A stretch of 64,000 nt of DNA from Chlorokybus atmophyticus (GCA_009103225.1 RHPI01002990.1:258965-322964); one strand, 5' to 3'. Numbered from the stretch's first letter, positions 23,095 to 48,537 are shown. Numbers and translations are program-made. Notes: generated by a model from the letters alone, not told the origin.

Positions 23095-24564
23095 CTAGTA
23101 TGATAGCTGGGGCTGCTGGCCGTCGATGGCAACGTCAATGGAGCCGCCGTCAACGGGCTTCATGAAGAACAGGGCAAGAAGCTCCTTGGCGAAGCCGGCG
23201 ATGACAGGGGCGCGACGCAGCTGCTTGAAGCCGCTGTCGTCATCGCCAATGGCAATGAGCTGCCTGTTGAGCTTCACAAGCTCATCGAGATGCATCTTGA
23301 ATGCGGGGTTCTCCACATCGATGACGGCGGGGAAGATGCGCGAGGTGGTCCTGTTGGTCTCAATGAGCACGTGCATGTTGAACTGCGTGGTGTCAAGGCC
23401 GAGGGACTCGTAGAAGGCGGAGCGCTGGTGATCGTTGAGGTACATCGTCACGTACACCGAGAGGCAGAAGAAGCGGGCCCACAACTTGGCCTTCCAGTCG
23501 TTGAGAAACTGAGGCTGGCTCTTGAGCAGAGCGGTGAAAAAGTCTCCGTGGCGGTTCTCATCCTGGCACCAGTTCTCAAACTTGGCGAAAATAGGGTACA
23601 GCTGGTTCTCGGGGTGCTCCTTCAGATGCCTGAAGATGCTGATGTAGCGCCAGTAGCCAATCTTCTCCGACAGGTAGGTGGCATAGAAGATGAACTGCGG
23701 CTTGAAGAATGTGTACTGCCTGTTCTTGGTGAGGAAGCCCAGGTCCAGGGCGAGGTTGAAGTCCGAGAGAGACTTGTTGAGGAAACCCGCGTGCCTTGCC
23801 TCATCCCTGGACATGAGTGTGAAGATTTCCGCCACAGTGGGGTTTGTGGTCTTCAACCTCCTGCCCAGCTCCTTGTATAGCAAGAAACCGCTGAACTCAG
23901 CTGTGCAAGATCGCTCCAGAAACTCCACAAAGATCTTGCGGGTTGGGCCCTGGATCTCATCAGCAGCAACCTTGAATGACGAGTCCCGGACGAAGTGAGT
24001 CTGGTTGTAGTCATTCTGGAACTCCTGTAAAACATTACAAGGGCAAACAGATTCAGTGATGACCAATGCATAGTTGACACGCACAGGCACTGGCAGTTTG
24101 TCACTGCAAGCACGCCTACACAATGCATGCATGCACGCGCGGTTTACATCTGCACACTTGTGCTGTGCTGCTTGCAACTGAGCAATGGCTGATACCTAGA
24201 AGCGACGCATGTGTGCAAGCGACTAACGAACCTTGAGAATGGCGTCAAACTCGCTGAGATCCAGGTTGGGGTTCATCTCCTGTGAGAACATGCGCTCCAT
24301 CTCGTCGAAGTCGGTGGTGTAGAAACGGGGGGTGAGAACGGTCTCCGAGGAGGCGACCTTAACACCCTTGCGCATGATTTCAAAGCCCTCCTGCGTCTTG
24401 CCAACGGCCTCACCGGTCTTGGCTGCCATGCACACCGCCCTCCTGGCTGTGGGGACCGCCGCCGCCCTCTGCTGCGGGCCCGCCGCCCGCAGAGCCTGTG
24501 TCGGTCTCACGGTGCTGCCCCGCACAGCCACCGCCGACCCCACCTGCGCCACCGCCGCCGCCAT
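23095..24564 (-). CDS. CRD1: Mg-protoporphyrin IX monomethyl ester (oxidative) cyclase, chloroplast
   Basis: This is the aerobic cyclase (AcsF/CHL27/CRD1) that forms ring E of protochlorophyllide from Mg-protoporphyrin IX monomethyl ester, at chloroplast membranes. It has two exons. Exon 1 (24232-24564) starts [16 protein letters not shown] with an ATG at 24562-24564; it encodes a transit peptide and the mature start [20 protein letters not shown]. Exon 2 (23095-24024) begins [18 protein letters not shown] and ends QQPQLSY with TAG. Diiron-ligand regions are visible: [17 protein letters not shown], then [10 protein letters not shown] and [10 protein letters not shown], both with the E-x-x-H pattern. 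The total of about 421 residues is typical for algal and plant CHL27. The 207-nt intron has a clean gttcgt donor and ttttacag acceptor. An AACCCTAA motif lies 100 bp upstream of the start. The identification is very secure. Confidence 0.97.
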
Positions 24565-24760
24565 TACGCCTACCCTCTACGCGCAACTCCCGCTCCTCGT
24601 TGACCTCGTCCTCGTCCGCCGCCTTGTCCTTCGCCGCCGCTGCCACGCGCAATGCACTCAACTTCAACCCTAAACTCGCCCAGCACACAGCGAGAGAGTA
24701 TGTGGGCCGCGATCAGGCCCGAGCCAATCGCGTGCGAGCTTGAGATTAGGGATTGGGGTT
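24565..24760 (-). promoter_or_regulatory. CRD1 upstream region with telo-box variant
   Basis: This region is immediately 5' of the CRD1 start codon. It contains AACCCTAA at 24666-24673 and a second related tract (attagggattggggtttac) near 24745-24763. It is GC-rich next to the start codon. Promoter assignment is by position only. Confidence 0.45.
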
Positions 24761-25997
24761 TACGGGCTTTTGGATCTTCCGTGAAAGAAAGAAACGCCGT
24801 GCGAGATGTTGACCTTTCAGCTTTGGCCCAAATGTCACATGATCTGGACTCCGATGTCTTGCCAAGTCCGAACCGCGTGTCAACATGAATCACCGTGCAG
24901 GGTTCCCACTGGACAATCGCACAGGAATGCCGAGTCCCGGAAACATCCTGGCGCGGTTGTACATGCCGAGTCCCGGCCCAACATTGAAGAGTTTGGGGCC
25001 AAACAACGCTGCTCCGAGGGAATTGATACAGGACCGAGGCTTGACGGCCACATAACGATCACCTGCGCAGCACAGCCTGGTGACGCAAAATGCATGCGGC
25101 ACCCATACTGACACACGCGTGTGATTATAAGACAACAATGCATGTAAATGCATGTGAATGTAAGTCAACATGCACGTAAATCAAAACATCAACGTACAAT
25201 GTACTATGGCCTATAGCCTATGGGAACAAACATGCATCGGCAGCCTGAGGTCCCAGCTCAACTCCGACAACTTGCGATCATTGTTTTTTTGTATTCGTTA
25301 TTGTCCATATGATAATCTATCATGTTTGCATAGACAATACTAGTGTTGAAGTTACTAGGCTATGCCAGCAGATAAATTCGCTGCAGAAGGTGGAGCCACA
25401 TGCCATATATATATTCGCTGACCACATATGTGATAGCAACGAGCTGTGAGGCAGATATGAATTGCATTTAGGCCAGGGCCATGCTAGAGGACACAAATTA
25501 TGCTCTATAATACATGACACTTATGACTGGCTGAAAAAAGAGGTGAGAGATCTTTCAACCAAGCTAGAATTTCCCCATCCAGCAGTAGCAAGAGTAGACA
25601 ATATGCATGCGGGTAACACGAATTAATTACAAATTGCAGAGCATATTGAGGGTGGGGAGAAAATAGACCCGGGCCTCAACAGCAACGGCATGCACGAAAC
25701 CGACGTGAACACACGGACGGAATCTTAAATTCAGCTCCCTTGGGCTAACACCAATGAATGGCAATAATCCCATCATGTCGTTCGAATGTGTGCAAATGCA
25801 CACCGATAAAGTATGGTGGTTGTATTACATGTTAAGCGTGACGTCACATAAGTGTTGCAACGCCGATTTATAACATCCAATGCCAGATTAAAAATTGCAT
25901 AGTTGCGCTTTTCAAATATATGAACACGATTATAGCAACAGAAAATTTGCATCACAAAGATATTTGTTCATAAAGCAACATGAATGTGCACCCCACT

Positions 25998-26035
25998 TTT
26001 AACCATTAACGTTTCTCGAGAATTTAATGGTTAAA
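25998..26035. repeat. Foldback, 12-bp arms
   Basis: TTTAACCATTAA (25998-26009) pairs with TTAATGGTTAAA (26024-26035). The 14-base spacer itself contains the 10-bp palindrome TTCTCGAGAA (26013-26022). The function is unknown. Confidence 0.85.
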
Positions 26036-26868
26036 GAGTCTATCGATCATAAGGGTGCTGCAATTCTTGGTGGTATTTCTGATGATTTTAATTATGATTT
26101 AAAACTTCAATCATAACGTTAAGGGGGTTATGTCGTGTCATATCCCGTCGTTCCTCAACGATGTCGTCCACCAGTTTGTCATGGCCTTATAATGCTGCAC
26201 CTCTCTATCTTCACATGTTGTAGCTTCATGCATGCATAAGTAAATATGCATGTATGCTAGCTTGGAATTCAAAGCTGCCCTACCAGTGTGCATGCTCATA
26301 CATAAATTACGACACTCACAATCAGCGCGTCTCTTAATCAACCTTGACTCAAGCACGTGCTAGCGTTATTACAATTGCAATTAACACATGCATGTGATGC
26401 ATGGGATGAGAGGCTAACTCCGTTTCAAAAGATGTGACATACACTTAAGTGTGTTTATACTTATATGTATATAACCATACACTTTACACAAACATATCCA
26501 AGCATGTGCACAGTCAAGGCAAGCATACAAACAAGACAACAATCAACCCAAGAGGTAAAGGTTGTTCAAGTAGTTGTATGCTCCCATAAAATGTAAGACA
26601 AGGGACTTGCGCTCAATCAGCTGCAACATAAGTTAAACACATATATGTATGCCATGACTACTATGCATGTGCAATAATTCAAACCACTTTGGTTGTCATC
26701 AAGCATAACATCACACAACTACAAAATCCGCCAAATTCATTAATGTTTAATTACATGTGAGTTGTATCAGCGTAATTAAATTGCACCTTAATGAGCTCAC
26801 CATAACTCAGCCGCAACTTATAATATGCCCGCAAACGCCTTCATTGATCGAATTGTCCATCGAAATAT

Positions 26869-26906
26869 GCGCGCATATTATTTGCGCGCATATTATTTGC
26901 GCGCAT
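26869..26906. repeat. 15-bp direct repeat, 2.5 units
   Basis: GCGCGCATATTATTT occurs twice in direct tandem and is followed by a third partial unit, GCGCGCAT. The GCGCGC cores are self-complementary. It lies in an AT-rich intergenic setting. Confidence 0.9.
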
Positions 26907-27388
26907 GATATTTTTATGATTATAGCAGAATTTTGGATTGGATGGATGTGATAATCATATTGTCGGAATAAGAAGTGCATTAATGCTGCTATGGACATTC
27001 TTTCGCTCTATGCCATATCATATGTGTTTACAGTTACTTTAACTGCTTTGCAATAGATTCATCAGCAACATTATTATTTCGTCAGAGGCGTTTAAGCCTT
27101 CATGTAAGCAAGAGAACGGAAGCGGCTTCTCTTACAAATAGAATCCGTACTTATACTTCAGCGGGGGTATTTGATGCAAAAGAGGGGGGGGGGGAGAGGG
27201 GCGCAAATGCCACAGCCGATATACTCATGTGTAATTTACCTCAGTAAATCCACATCATGTGCCGTTATGTTCAAAACACAATAGGCCCACACACACAGCT
27301 CATGTACTAACAACACATACCGGTGGTTTATGTTACCGGTTCATGACATGTTGCATAGGTGCCCCACGCACCAATCCAACGCAATGAC

Positions 27389-28127
27389 TACCGTATTTAC
27401 CCAACAGAGTCCTCTGGTTTGTATGCAGCCCCCTTCGACTTTGCCGGGGGGGGGACTGTATACGGAGGGGGATTCTGTTAGGGCGGGGGGGACTATATTC
27501 TGGATGTGAGCGCCGTAGCACAGTCGCCGCCCAAAGACGTCATCGGTCGCAGATGACGTATCTACGTACTAGATTGACCCGCTCCGGTTACTTTCTGTCA
27601 ACTGTAACCCAACGGCGGCAGGTTGCTGGCAACGACTGGCTGTAGTACCGCCCACATGCACTTATACAGTAAATTTATACATGGTATGATGATGTTTTAT
27701 CAACGTGATATCCTTTGTAGCATGCACATAATATTTACTACAGATTGTGATTTACAATTTAACATGTCTTGATTGTAAATGTAAACTATGTCATAGTAAC
27801 TCACAAAGCGAACGCATTGACCACGTATGTATAAAAGTATGATATAAGGCAAAAGTCATGTTGTGTATTCAATAACAATAATACTTTATGACATGTGTTT
27901 ATGCTATCGTAAAAGTATGTATCATTGACACATGCATACATAATGGAATCTGATGTTGATATATGTACATATAAACGGGAAATCATCTATATCATTAATT
28001 ATAAGTACAGTCCCTCTTAGGGGGGACACAAAAATGGAGGGGGGACTGTAACGTCCAAACATAGTCCCCCCCTTTATTTTGCTGAGGGGGACTGTACATG
28101 GGGGAATGTATTGGGGTAATTACGGTA
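27389..28127. mobile_element. Non-autonomous TIR DNA element with G-rich subterminal sequence
   Basis: The left end reads TACCGTATTTACCC, and the right end read inward is TACCGTAATTACCCC. TA flanks suit a Tc1/mariner or pogo-like target site. Both subterminal regions carry runs such as GGGGGGGACTGTA and GGGGGGGACTAT in opposite orientation, giving imperfect terminal repeats of roughly 100 bp. The internal 500 bp are AT-rich and have no transposase-like frame, so it must depend on another element if it moves. Confidence 0.65.
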
Positions 28128-28180
28128 CCTTACAAGTCGCGGGCAGATTTGGCAGGAATATAGCTTCCTCCGAATACAGG

Positions 28181-28607
28181 TACAGTCTAACCTCCATAAG
28201 TGCATACCATCGGGAACGGGAAATATGTATGCCCTTATCGCGTTTATACATCGTCCTTAAGTGCATAAAGTATGCACCCGCTTTAAGTGCGTATATTATG
28301 CATTGCAGGCTTCGCATAAATGCGTAATCTATGCACTTACTGAGTAAACTCAACCCGTGTGCGTGTACAACCGTATCTACAGTACACTGTAAACGTAATT
28401 AATTTTTAATCCAGCGTAATATACCTTGATAAGTGCATAGACACACCAAAAGTTAGGCATCACATAGTATGCACTTATCAATAAATGCATATGCTCTTAA
28501 CGCACAGGTCTTCCCCCTGAAGACGTCGGTAATGGCCGAATATATGCACTAAACGCGGATATGCACTCAACGAATATGCACTTATCGAGGTAAGGCTTTA
28601 GCAGTAA
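28181..28607. mobile_element. Non-autonomous pogo/Tigger-like element (MITE), second copy
   Basis: The left end reads CAGTCTAACCTCCATAAGTG and then CATACC, preceded by TA. The right end read inward is CTGCTAAAGCCTTACCTCGA and then TAAGTGCATATTC. Several internal copies of TAAGTGCATA-like words in both orientations follow. The termini match the smaller element at 22461-22674. It has no coding capacity. Confidence 0.6.
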
Positions 28608-29089
28608 CACCTTCACAGAGCTTGCATAGCGAACGCCTCAGTCACGTGAAGCGCAACGACAACGACCCAGAGCAAAGCGGGACAGCTGCCGTGCATTCCA
28701 ACAGATGAGAAACGCTGTGTTGGTTGTTCTGCTTCACCATCATGTTACAATGTAACAGCAAAGCAGCCATCGCTCAGCAGTAGTTGGTGTGATGTTGGGC
28801 ATGGTCGTGTTGCTTGCCGCATTGGCTTTGATCGGGTGAAAGTCCTACTCACACATACCGACATTCACCTACACACTCTCAACTTCTCCCCTTGCACATA
28901 GCGTTGTTGATCGAGTCTTACTCTTTGGGTAAGGCATGGTGCAACTCTATTGGTTTATAGCTTGCTGAAGGCGGCGGCGGCGGCGGCGGCGGCGGATCAC
29001 CCTGCCGATCTAGGTCCGGGGATGTAGCTGGGGGAGGACGATCAGGATCAGGACCTAGATCAGGACCTGGATCGGAGGTTGCCGCCAGC

Positions 29090-40564
<11,475 letters not shown>

Positions 40565-41930
40565 CCTAGGGTTTTGTATTGGTGTGTACATTGTGTGTGT
40601 AGTTGTGTACTACTAGTCAGATGTTGATGTGGTCCAAGTTGGTGACCCGAGCACGGCCAAAGCTATGCTCACACCACAGGTTGGTTGTAATAACCGGGCG
40701 CACACGAAGTGCGCGGTTGCTACCTAGTAAAGTATGTATTGGATATTGCAAGCCCAGCAGTTATGCTTGTTTGTGGCAGTGACTGTTTGGGTCACACGTT
40801 GTACAACTGGTACAACTCCAAGTTACAGCTTTCAGCAGTGCAGTGCAAATGCCCACCACCCAATCAAGAACAACAACACACCACTAGTTACAGGCGCACA
40901 TGCGTGTGGCACAGCACCAGTCTCGCCCTTGCTAGCCCACGACACTCAGTCATGCACTGACAGCCTCACTCCCTCGTTCACTCACTCACCCACAAAGCTC
41001 ACTCAATCAGTCTATCACCCAAAGACAATCACTCACGCACAATCATGCTCACACTCACTGCTGGCCAGCACTGCATAGCAGCTCACACCGCACCATTCAC
41101 CAGTACTCCAACGCCACACGCTGCGTCCACTTTCATGGCTAGCGACAGGGCCAGTGCCACGGGTATCTTGCACATGTGTGTGGTGTGCAATGCATGCCTC
41201 ACATTGTGATACATGCCACAATCTCTGCATCTTATATATTGTATAACCCCGCCACAACCACCCAGTGACAAACCCTACATGACAGTGGTAGCCTTGTGCA
41301 CTATGCCAGTGAGCAGGTGTGAGGTGTTGGGTTGGTGTACATTGATTGGGTATCGCATGCGGTGATGTGGCCATGTGACAGTTCACTCAGAAAACTTGAC
41401 TTGCACTGCTATGTGATGCCAAGCAGTGCTGTTGTGGAGTAGATTGCCTTGGCGCAAAGTAAGTTGTTAGGGGAGAGAAAATCGTACAAACTGTGGTTGC
41501 ATGCACAGGCGCTCACAACCGCATCCATCATACCAACTTGTGTACAAAAGAACAGTGACGGGACTGACTGCATATCTCGTGTGCAGACACTCGGTGAACA
41601 CATGTGATTGTGCAGTAGTACAAGCTGTGACTAATCCTCCTGAGAAATATGTACAAACAGTCACACCGGGGAACGGAGGACGCAATTCAGCAACTCAGAA
41701 CCGCGCTGTATCTGCCCACCAACGGTTGTGATTTTTTAACCACTGGGCCACAGCAGAAGCCAACCACAGAATTAACCCAAGCGACGGCGGATGTGCAGAA
41801 ACACTAGACATAGCAATGTCAGATCGCATCAGATCGTCCAAGAGCACCCAGTTGAGCGCACACAATGGAGCAGAACAAATTGCACAGCGAATGACCATCG
41901 TACCATAAACCTAATGGCCTTGAGAAGAAC
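40565..41930. other. Convergent intergenic region, surface protein / RPL27A
   Basis: About 1.4 kb without a recognisable gene. It holds CACTCACTCA-type tracts around 40930-41060 and both 3' UTRs. Confidence 0.55.
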
Positions 41931-43405
<1,475 letters not shown>

Positions 43406-44188
43406 ATGTCTACCTCGGAGCTCGCCTGCACATATGCCGCTCTCATCCTCCATGATGACGGCCTCCCCGTGACGGTGAGTGCTTGCGTGTCCAGCGTGTG
43501 TGTGTGTGCGTCATTGCTTTTCAAGCAGATAAATGAGTGGCCTGCTAACCTGCTTGCATAGTGTGTTCGGCGCAAACGCGTGCATTGCGTTTCAGCGTCG
43601 GTGTGATCTAGCTGTAGCTTGGACGTGTTGTGCTACGGGCCAGTGTGACAATCATGCTCACTCACTATAGTAGTACAACAACATGTTCAACTGTGTTTGA
43701 ATAATATGCTGTGTGTTTGGCACGCGTTAAGGCACTTGATTTTAACAGATTGGATTCAATTGTGCATTTTATGCTGATCAGGCCGACAAGATCACCACGC
43801 TGGTCAAGGCTGCGGGCGTTGAGGTTGAGCCATACTGGCCAGGCCTGTTCGCTAAGCTTCTGGAGAAGAAGTCTATTGAGGACCTCATCTGCAACGTTGG
43901 TGCTGGGGGTAAGTCTTCAGCAGGCAATGTCCGAGCTTACAAACCTGCAGATAGCCACCCTTGGCTAGGCATTATCATACGCATGCATACCAGGCTACTC
44001 TTGATGTGTGTCATCTCGCTCACCCATCGCTTGCTGTTGTTGTGCAAACAGGCGGTGGTGCTGTTGCTGTTGGCGGCGGCGGTGGTGGTGGCGCTGCCGG
44101 CGGTGCTGCCGAGGCCAAGGAGGAGGAGAAGGAAGAGGAAGCCAAGGAGGAGTCAGACGACGACATGGGTTTCTCACTCTTCGATTAG
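43406..44188 (+). CDS. RPLP1: 60S acidic ribosomal protein P1
   Basis: This is a stalk protein of the large ribosomal subunit that recruits translational GTPases. Exon 1 (43406-43474) reads [23 protein letters not shown]. Exon 2 (about 43782-43911) reads [20 protein letters not shown] through [16 protein letters not shown]. Exon 3 (about 44051-44188) encodes the Gly/Ala hinge, a Glu/Lys-rich stretch and the invariant C-terminus [12 protein letters not shown] with TAG at 44186-44188. It is about 112 residues long, typical for P1 and not P2 by its N-terminus ([14 protein letters not shown]). It shares a promoter with RPL27A. Confidence 0.97.
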
Positions 44189-45476
44189 AGCGCAACACTG
44201 CGTCCCTTGTAATTCAAATGCTGGCTGCGTGATAACTGAGTTGCCGTGTGCGTGAACAAGGCCTGAGATTGGGTCAGTGCTGTTGGTGCCACTGCCCTGG
44301 AGGCCATGTTGGTTATCATGTTGTATGCGGCTGGCTGCATAGCATGCTGCAGTAATGCCTATGAAAGTGTACAAAAGCTGCAAGGGGCATTATTACTTTG
44401 TCCATAAGTGCACTGCCACTTGAATCACAAGCTGCAAGTTGTAATGCATTCTAGCAAAGCTGAGTACATGTAACCACTAGCAGTACAGTGCCACCATTTT
44501 GTAGCTGATTCGGATGTGCGCATGGTAGTAGCGAACGTAAATGACATGGCCTGATGCTTGTACAGTGATGGGGTTGAGGAAGCGGGCTGAGTGGGGTTGG
44601 CTATGGTTGTGTATAAAGTATGCAGTGCGGAATTATGCTTATGCTTGTGTCTAATTTCTGTGCATGTTGATGAACAAGCTCTGTTCCAAGATGTGGTATT
44701 ATGGCATCATGTTGCATGGCGTCACCTCACGCGCATTGTACAAACACATTTGCAGAATGTTCAAGGAAGACATGCGGGGAGCATCGCGAGTGCCCACATG
44801 GTGCATTAGCACGGTGTTTTCACAACACCACCTATACTGTAAACCTTGTCACTACCACTGTGCTGCTCTGCCACTACCCTTCTGTGCTTCCTCTACCACT
44901 AACTTGCTGAGCAAGCTCATCGTGCTAATGCATCACTAACATGCTGTGAGGGGTAAGACTGCACAGTTTGAGTGTCCATGCACAGAGCCGCTGCAACCTT
45001 AGAAGTTCAGTCTCAAGCCCTGGAGGCCGCAGTTGGAAGTTGCCCACACAGCAACTTGCTAATTGTGGCGTCGCCATAACAAGTGATGATGGGGTTGTTG
45101 GCGTGGTAGGGTTGGCTATGGGGGCTGATGTGTGTGCGGACTTGGTTCACCATGGATGGCGGTGACTGTGTTGACTTGACACATAGCATAGCGTAACATA
45201 CTTGAGGTCTTGGGCCAGCCCAATTGCTTGTTGCACGCATGGCATTGCACAAGCACCCCCTTGTGATCTTATGTGACTTGTGATGTGTTCACTATGCTAT
45301 ACCCTATGTGCTAGTAGGTAGCTTTATGTGTGTAAGGACACGTTTAACCATGGATGCTAATGAGTGTTCATGTGTGAGTTAAGTGCAACATACTCAAAGC
45401 CGCAGGCTGCGGTGTTCGCCCTAAGTTGCGCCAATTTGTTTGCTTGTTGCGCGCATAGCAAATGCGCTAACTCTCC

Positions 45477-45480
<4 letters not shown>

Positions 45481-45518
<38 letters not shown>
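45481..45518. repeat. (TA)19 microsatellite
   Basis: Nineteen uninterrupted TA units in intergenic DNA. Confidence 0.97.
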
Positions 45519-45519
<1 letters not shown>

Positions 45520-47900
45520 GATAGTCAATGTAGAGTAACATGTTACATGTTGTGCGCATAGCATATGCATCAACACTCTCTTGTACACAAAAGTAGTACA
45601 TGGCAGACATGCAATGATATAGCATCATTGCTATGCACAGTGTGCCATAATATAAAAGCTAATAGCTAATAGCTAATAGCTAGCATGCGCGCCTCACACC
45701 AAGTATCAAGGAATTAGTCAACCATCAATTGATAATCGACGCAATTACTTGGAAGCAATTGTGTAATGTCGATCGCAAATACATGTGGTTTATTGTTAAT
45801 TTGCAAAGCCGTATCTCATTCATCGCGCTTTGCCACAAAAGTCAGCGTGAGGTTTGCCTTTTTACAACTGGGAAGCATTGGACTGCAAAAGCCGCATATG
45901 TCATAGCTATATGCTCCATTCAACAGCTCGCGCGCCTTTAAATACGCAACCACAATGCAACTCGTGGTGGGTTTCGAGCAAAGCAACCATAAAAATGTTG
46001 ACCTCATGCAGCGCGGTGATATTTAGCGTGTTCACGATGCTCTGCGCGGTTGGTTTTGCATGCTACCCTTGGGAAGCACGTGGCAAAGCTTCTTGGAGTT
46101 GTCATCATCACCGTCGTCATTGTGTGCATTGTGATACAGCAAGTGCGCAATACATGCAAAACTCTCCCTTAATAGTTCACTAAAAGTTTCCACTCTAGCT
46201 TGAGCTTAGCTTCCCTCCGATCAACAGCGCGCTGAAGATCGACCTCCCTCTGATCAGTAGCACGCTAAAACTCAGGCTCTCCAAGGTTCAACAGCGACAT
46301 GCCAATTATGGTGCCCCTTCAACGTCGCGGGCCTATTGAAAACATGCATCTACAAAGCTCAAATTGCTCGCCGATCAATATTTTTAACCTCCCATGTTAT
46401 ATTACACTTGCTAATGAACGCGTGTGCGTGTATGCGCATGCTTGCATGTAAGCTGCACTGCTGCTAGAAGTGCATATGCATGACTTGCGGATTTTGATAC
46501 ACGTAGATGCATGCAATCACATCACAACAAGCGTCGCTGCTGTTAGTGCTAGATTGCTGATTGTGTCAGCTCTCAACTTGACCTCACTCTATGCAAAACC
46601 ACAAAATGCACATGCACATTAGGGACCACCTTCACACAATGAACCGTCTACCATGGCAAGGTGCTCCACCATAACACAGAATAGTGGGCCTTGAACAAAC
46701 CGCAACACACCATTAAAGAATCCTGGATCCAGCATGGTGTATATTTGCGCCATTGTTTCCGTAAAGTCGACATGTTCGTTACAGTGAGTGGTGAAATAAA
46801 TGCCCTTATTGCACTCATATTGATATTGATGCATTAGTATTGTGAGATAGCTATTGTGGCACCGAACGTCTATAACAGGAACATTGCATGATATGTTTTA
46901 ACACAATAGCTAATCTTTGCGTTGAAAAAGCGGTAACGTTAAGTCAACATAGCATACAACTGTAATGCAATAATTGTCTATTCATCTAAAGCTGCGCCCA
47001 ATTTGTATGTTAACCCTTGATATGTTGCATTTCCTTAAGAGTGACAGATGCTCATGCATGTGACGCAGTTAATATGCAACGATGCTAGGTTTGCTTGCAC
47101 CATCCACAAGAAAAGCAAAAATGCTTGTCATTTCTGTTGTGCATGGTGCTGATGGGTAAGTGCAGACTGTTCATACGTAATTGACGGATAGACTACAATT
47201 ATTGTTGCTCATCTCACATCAGTCATCAAGCTCCCCCCCCACTTCCTGATCTCCGGCTACCCAGGCTCCGTGGCCGGCTGCTTGTGTGGGGCCCCACACA
47301 TGCACAGTACAACATAGTACTTGGCGTCGTCAATACTGTGCATTAAACCACAGAATGTTCCGACAGCCATGCCGTCCTGTCAAAAATCATATCAAATGCA
47401 AGTCGTCGAGGAAATCTTGAAAGAGTTGTTTCAAACAACTCCCTCCCTGCCAAGTTGGCAGGGACTCATACTCGTGCTGATCAGCAATTGTTTTTGCAAC
47501 ACGTTACATACAACATAGAAGTTGTGCATTAAAGTATTGTTCAACATGCCTTAGTGTGACAAGGTTATAGCATAATGAAATGCAGGGCTTGCGGTACAAG
47601 CACATAGCATGCCACACCACAGCACACGTTGCATGCGTAATGCGTACACTGAAATATAGTTACATCGTCGAGGTGAAGTCATTTGCAAATTGGAGTTCAC
47701 ACAGTGTGTGATGTAAAGTGTTAAAAGCGACGTATTAATCAATAGGGGTGGCCGGGCTGCCCTTACTGACTATTGAGTATCCAATCCAATGCAGACGCTT
47801 AAATAAGTGTCGCATCTTAAAAGATTTATTATATAACGATATCATACGATTGCAAGTATAATACTACCATATGTTGCACACTTTTTACCAATCTTGTTTA

Positions 47901-47935
47901 TCTATCAAGCGCATTTTCAAAATGCGCTTGATAGA
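47901..47935. repeat. Perfect foldback, 17-bp arms and one-base loop
   Basis: TCTATCAAGCGCATTTT, then C, then the exact complement AAAATGCGCTTGATAGA. It lies in AT-rich intergenic DNA. It could be two transposon ends brought together by internal deletion, or a cruciform-forming site. Confidence 0.92.
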
Positions 47936-48348
47936 CACAACGTATCTCATCTCGCACCAACCTAGCCATTTTATCATCATTAACAAATGGTAATCACATT
48001 TCATGTTTTTATTGTAACATGAATTTATATTCAGTCCTCAACCATCCGCCTTTTGCTAATGTAATTTGGTGGAACACCCTCATTTGATAACACCTCATAC
48101 CGGTAACCGTACGTTTACACGCTATGAATTATCTATGTAATATTAATAATTAATAGTTTTAATAAGCTGATTTTAGAAATGTACATAATATACGCATTAA
48201 TTATACGTTACAAGTACTGACTCCCATGCATGGTTGTACATATATTTAATCATTTTAAATTGTACAATAGTAACCTGTTGAAATAGCTGACTTACATTAA
48301 TGGTTATTGTTGATTTGTGCTGGTGTTGTATGTGAGCCACGGGTAGAC

Positions 48349-48537
48349 GGCTTGGTCACTACAGTAGAGAGTGGCCGGCCCACTAATTGGTTGGCAATAG
48401 CAACGGCGCTGCGGGGCTATCCGTTTGTGTCAGTGTGCATAGTGTGAGCTGTCGATACTGCTAAAATATATATGGCTTGGTCGCCGCAGTAGGGAGTGGC
48501 TGGCCCACCCTTAATGGTTGATGATAACGACGGCGCT
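48349..48537. repeat. Diverged direct repeat, two copies of about 62 bp
   Basis: Copy A at 48349-48410 starts GGCTTGGTCACTACAGTAGA, and copy B at 48474-48537 starts GGCTTGGTCGCCGCAGTAGG. Both continue with GAGTGGC(C/T)GGCCCAC, then a (A)ATGGTTG or ATTGGTTG stretch and CGGCGCT. Roughly four fifths of positions agree. The family is unknown. Confidence 0.75.

Larger units (their letters stand above)
24761..29089. other. Long AT-rich intergenic region with transposon remnants
   Basis: These 4.3 kb contain no credible gene. Contents seen are a foldback at 25998-26035, a 15-bp direct repeat array at 26869-26906, a G-run near 27184, an inverted-repeat element at 27389-28127, a pogo-like MITE at 28181-28607, and a GCG-triplet tract near 28970-28995. 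The last 100-150 bp should contain the promoter and 5' UTR of the surface-protein gene. Confidence 0.6.
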
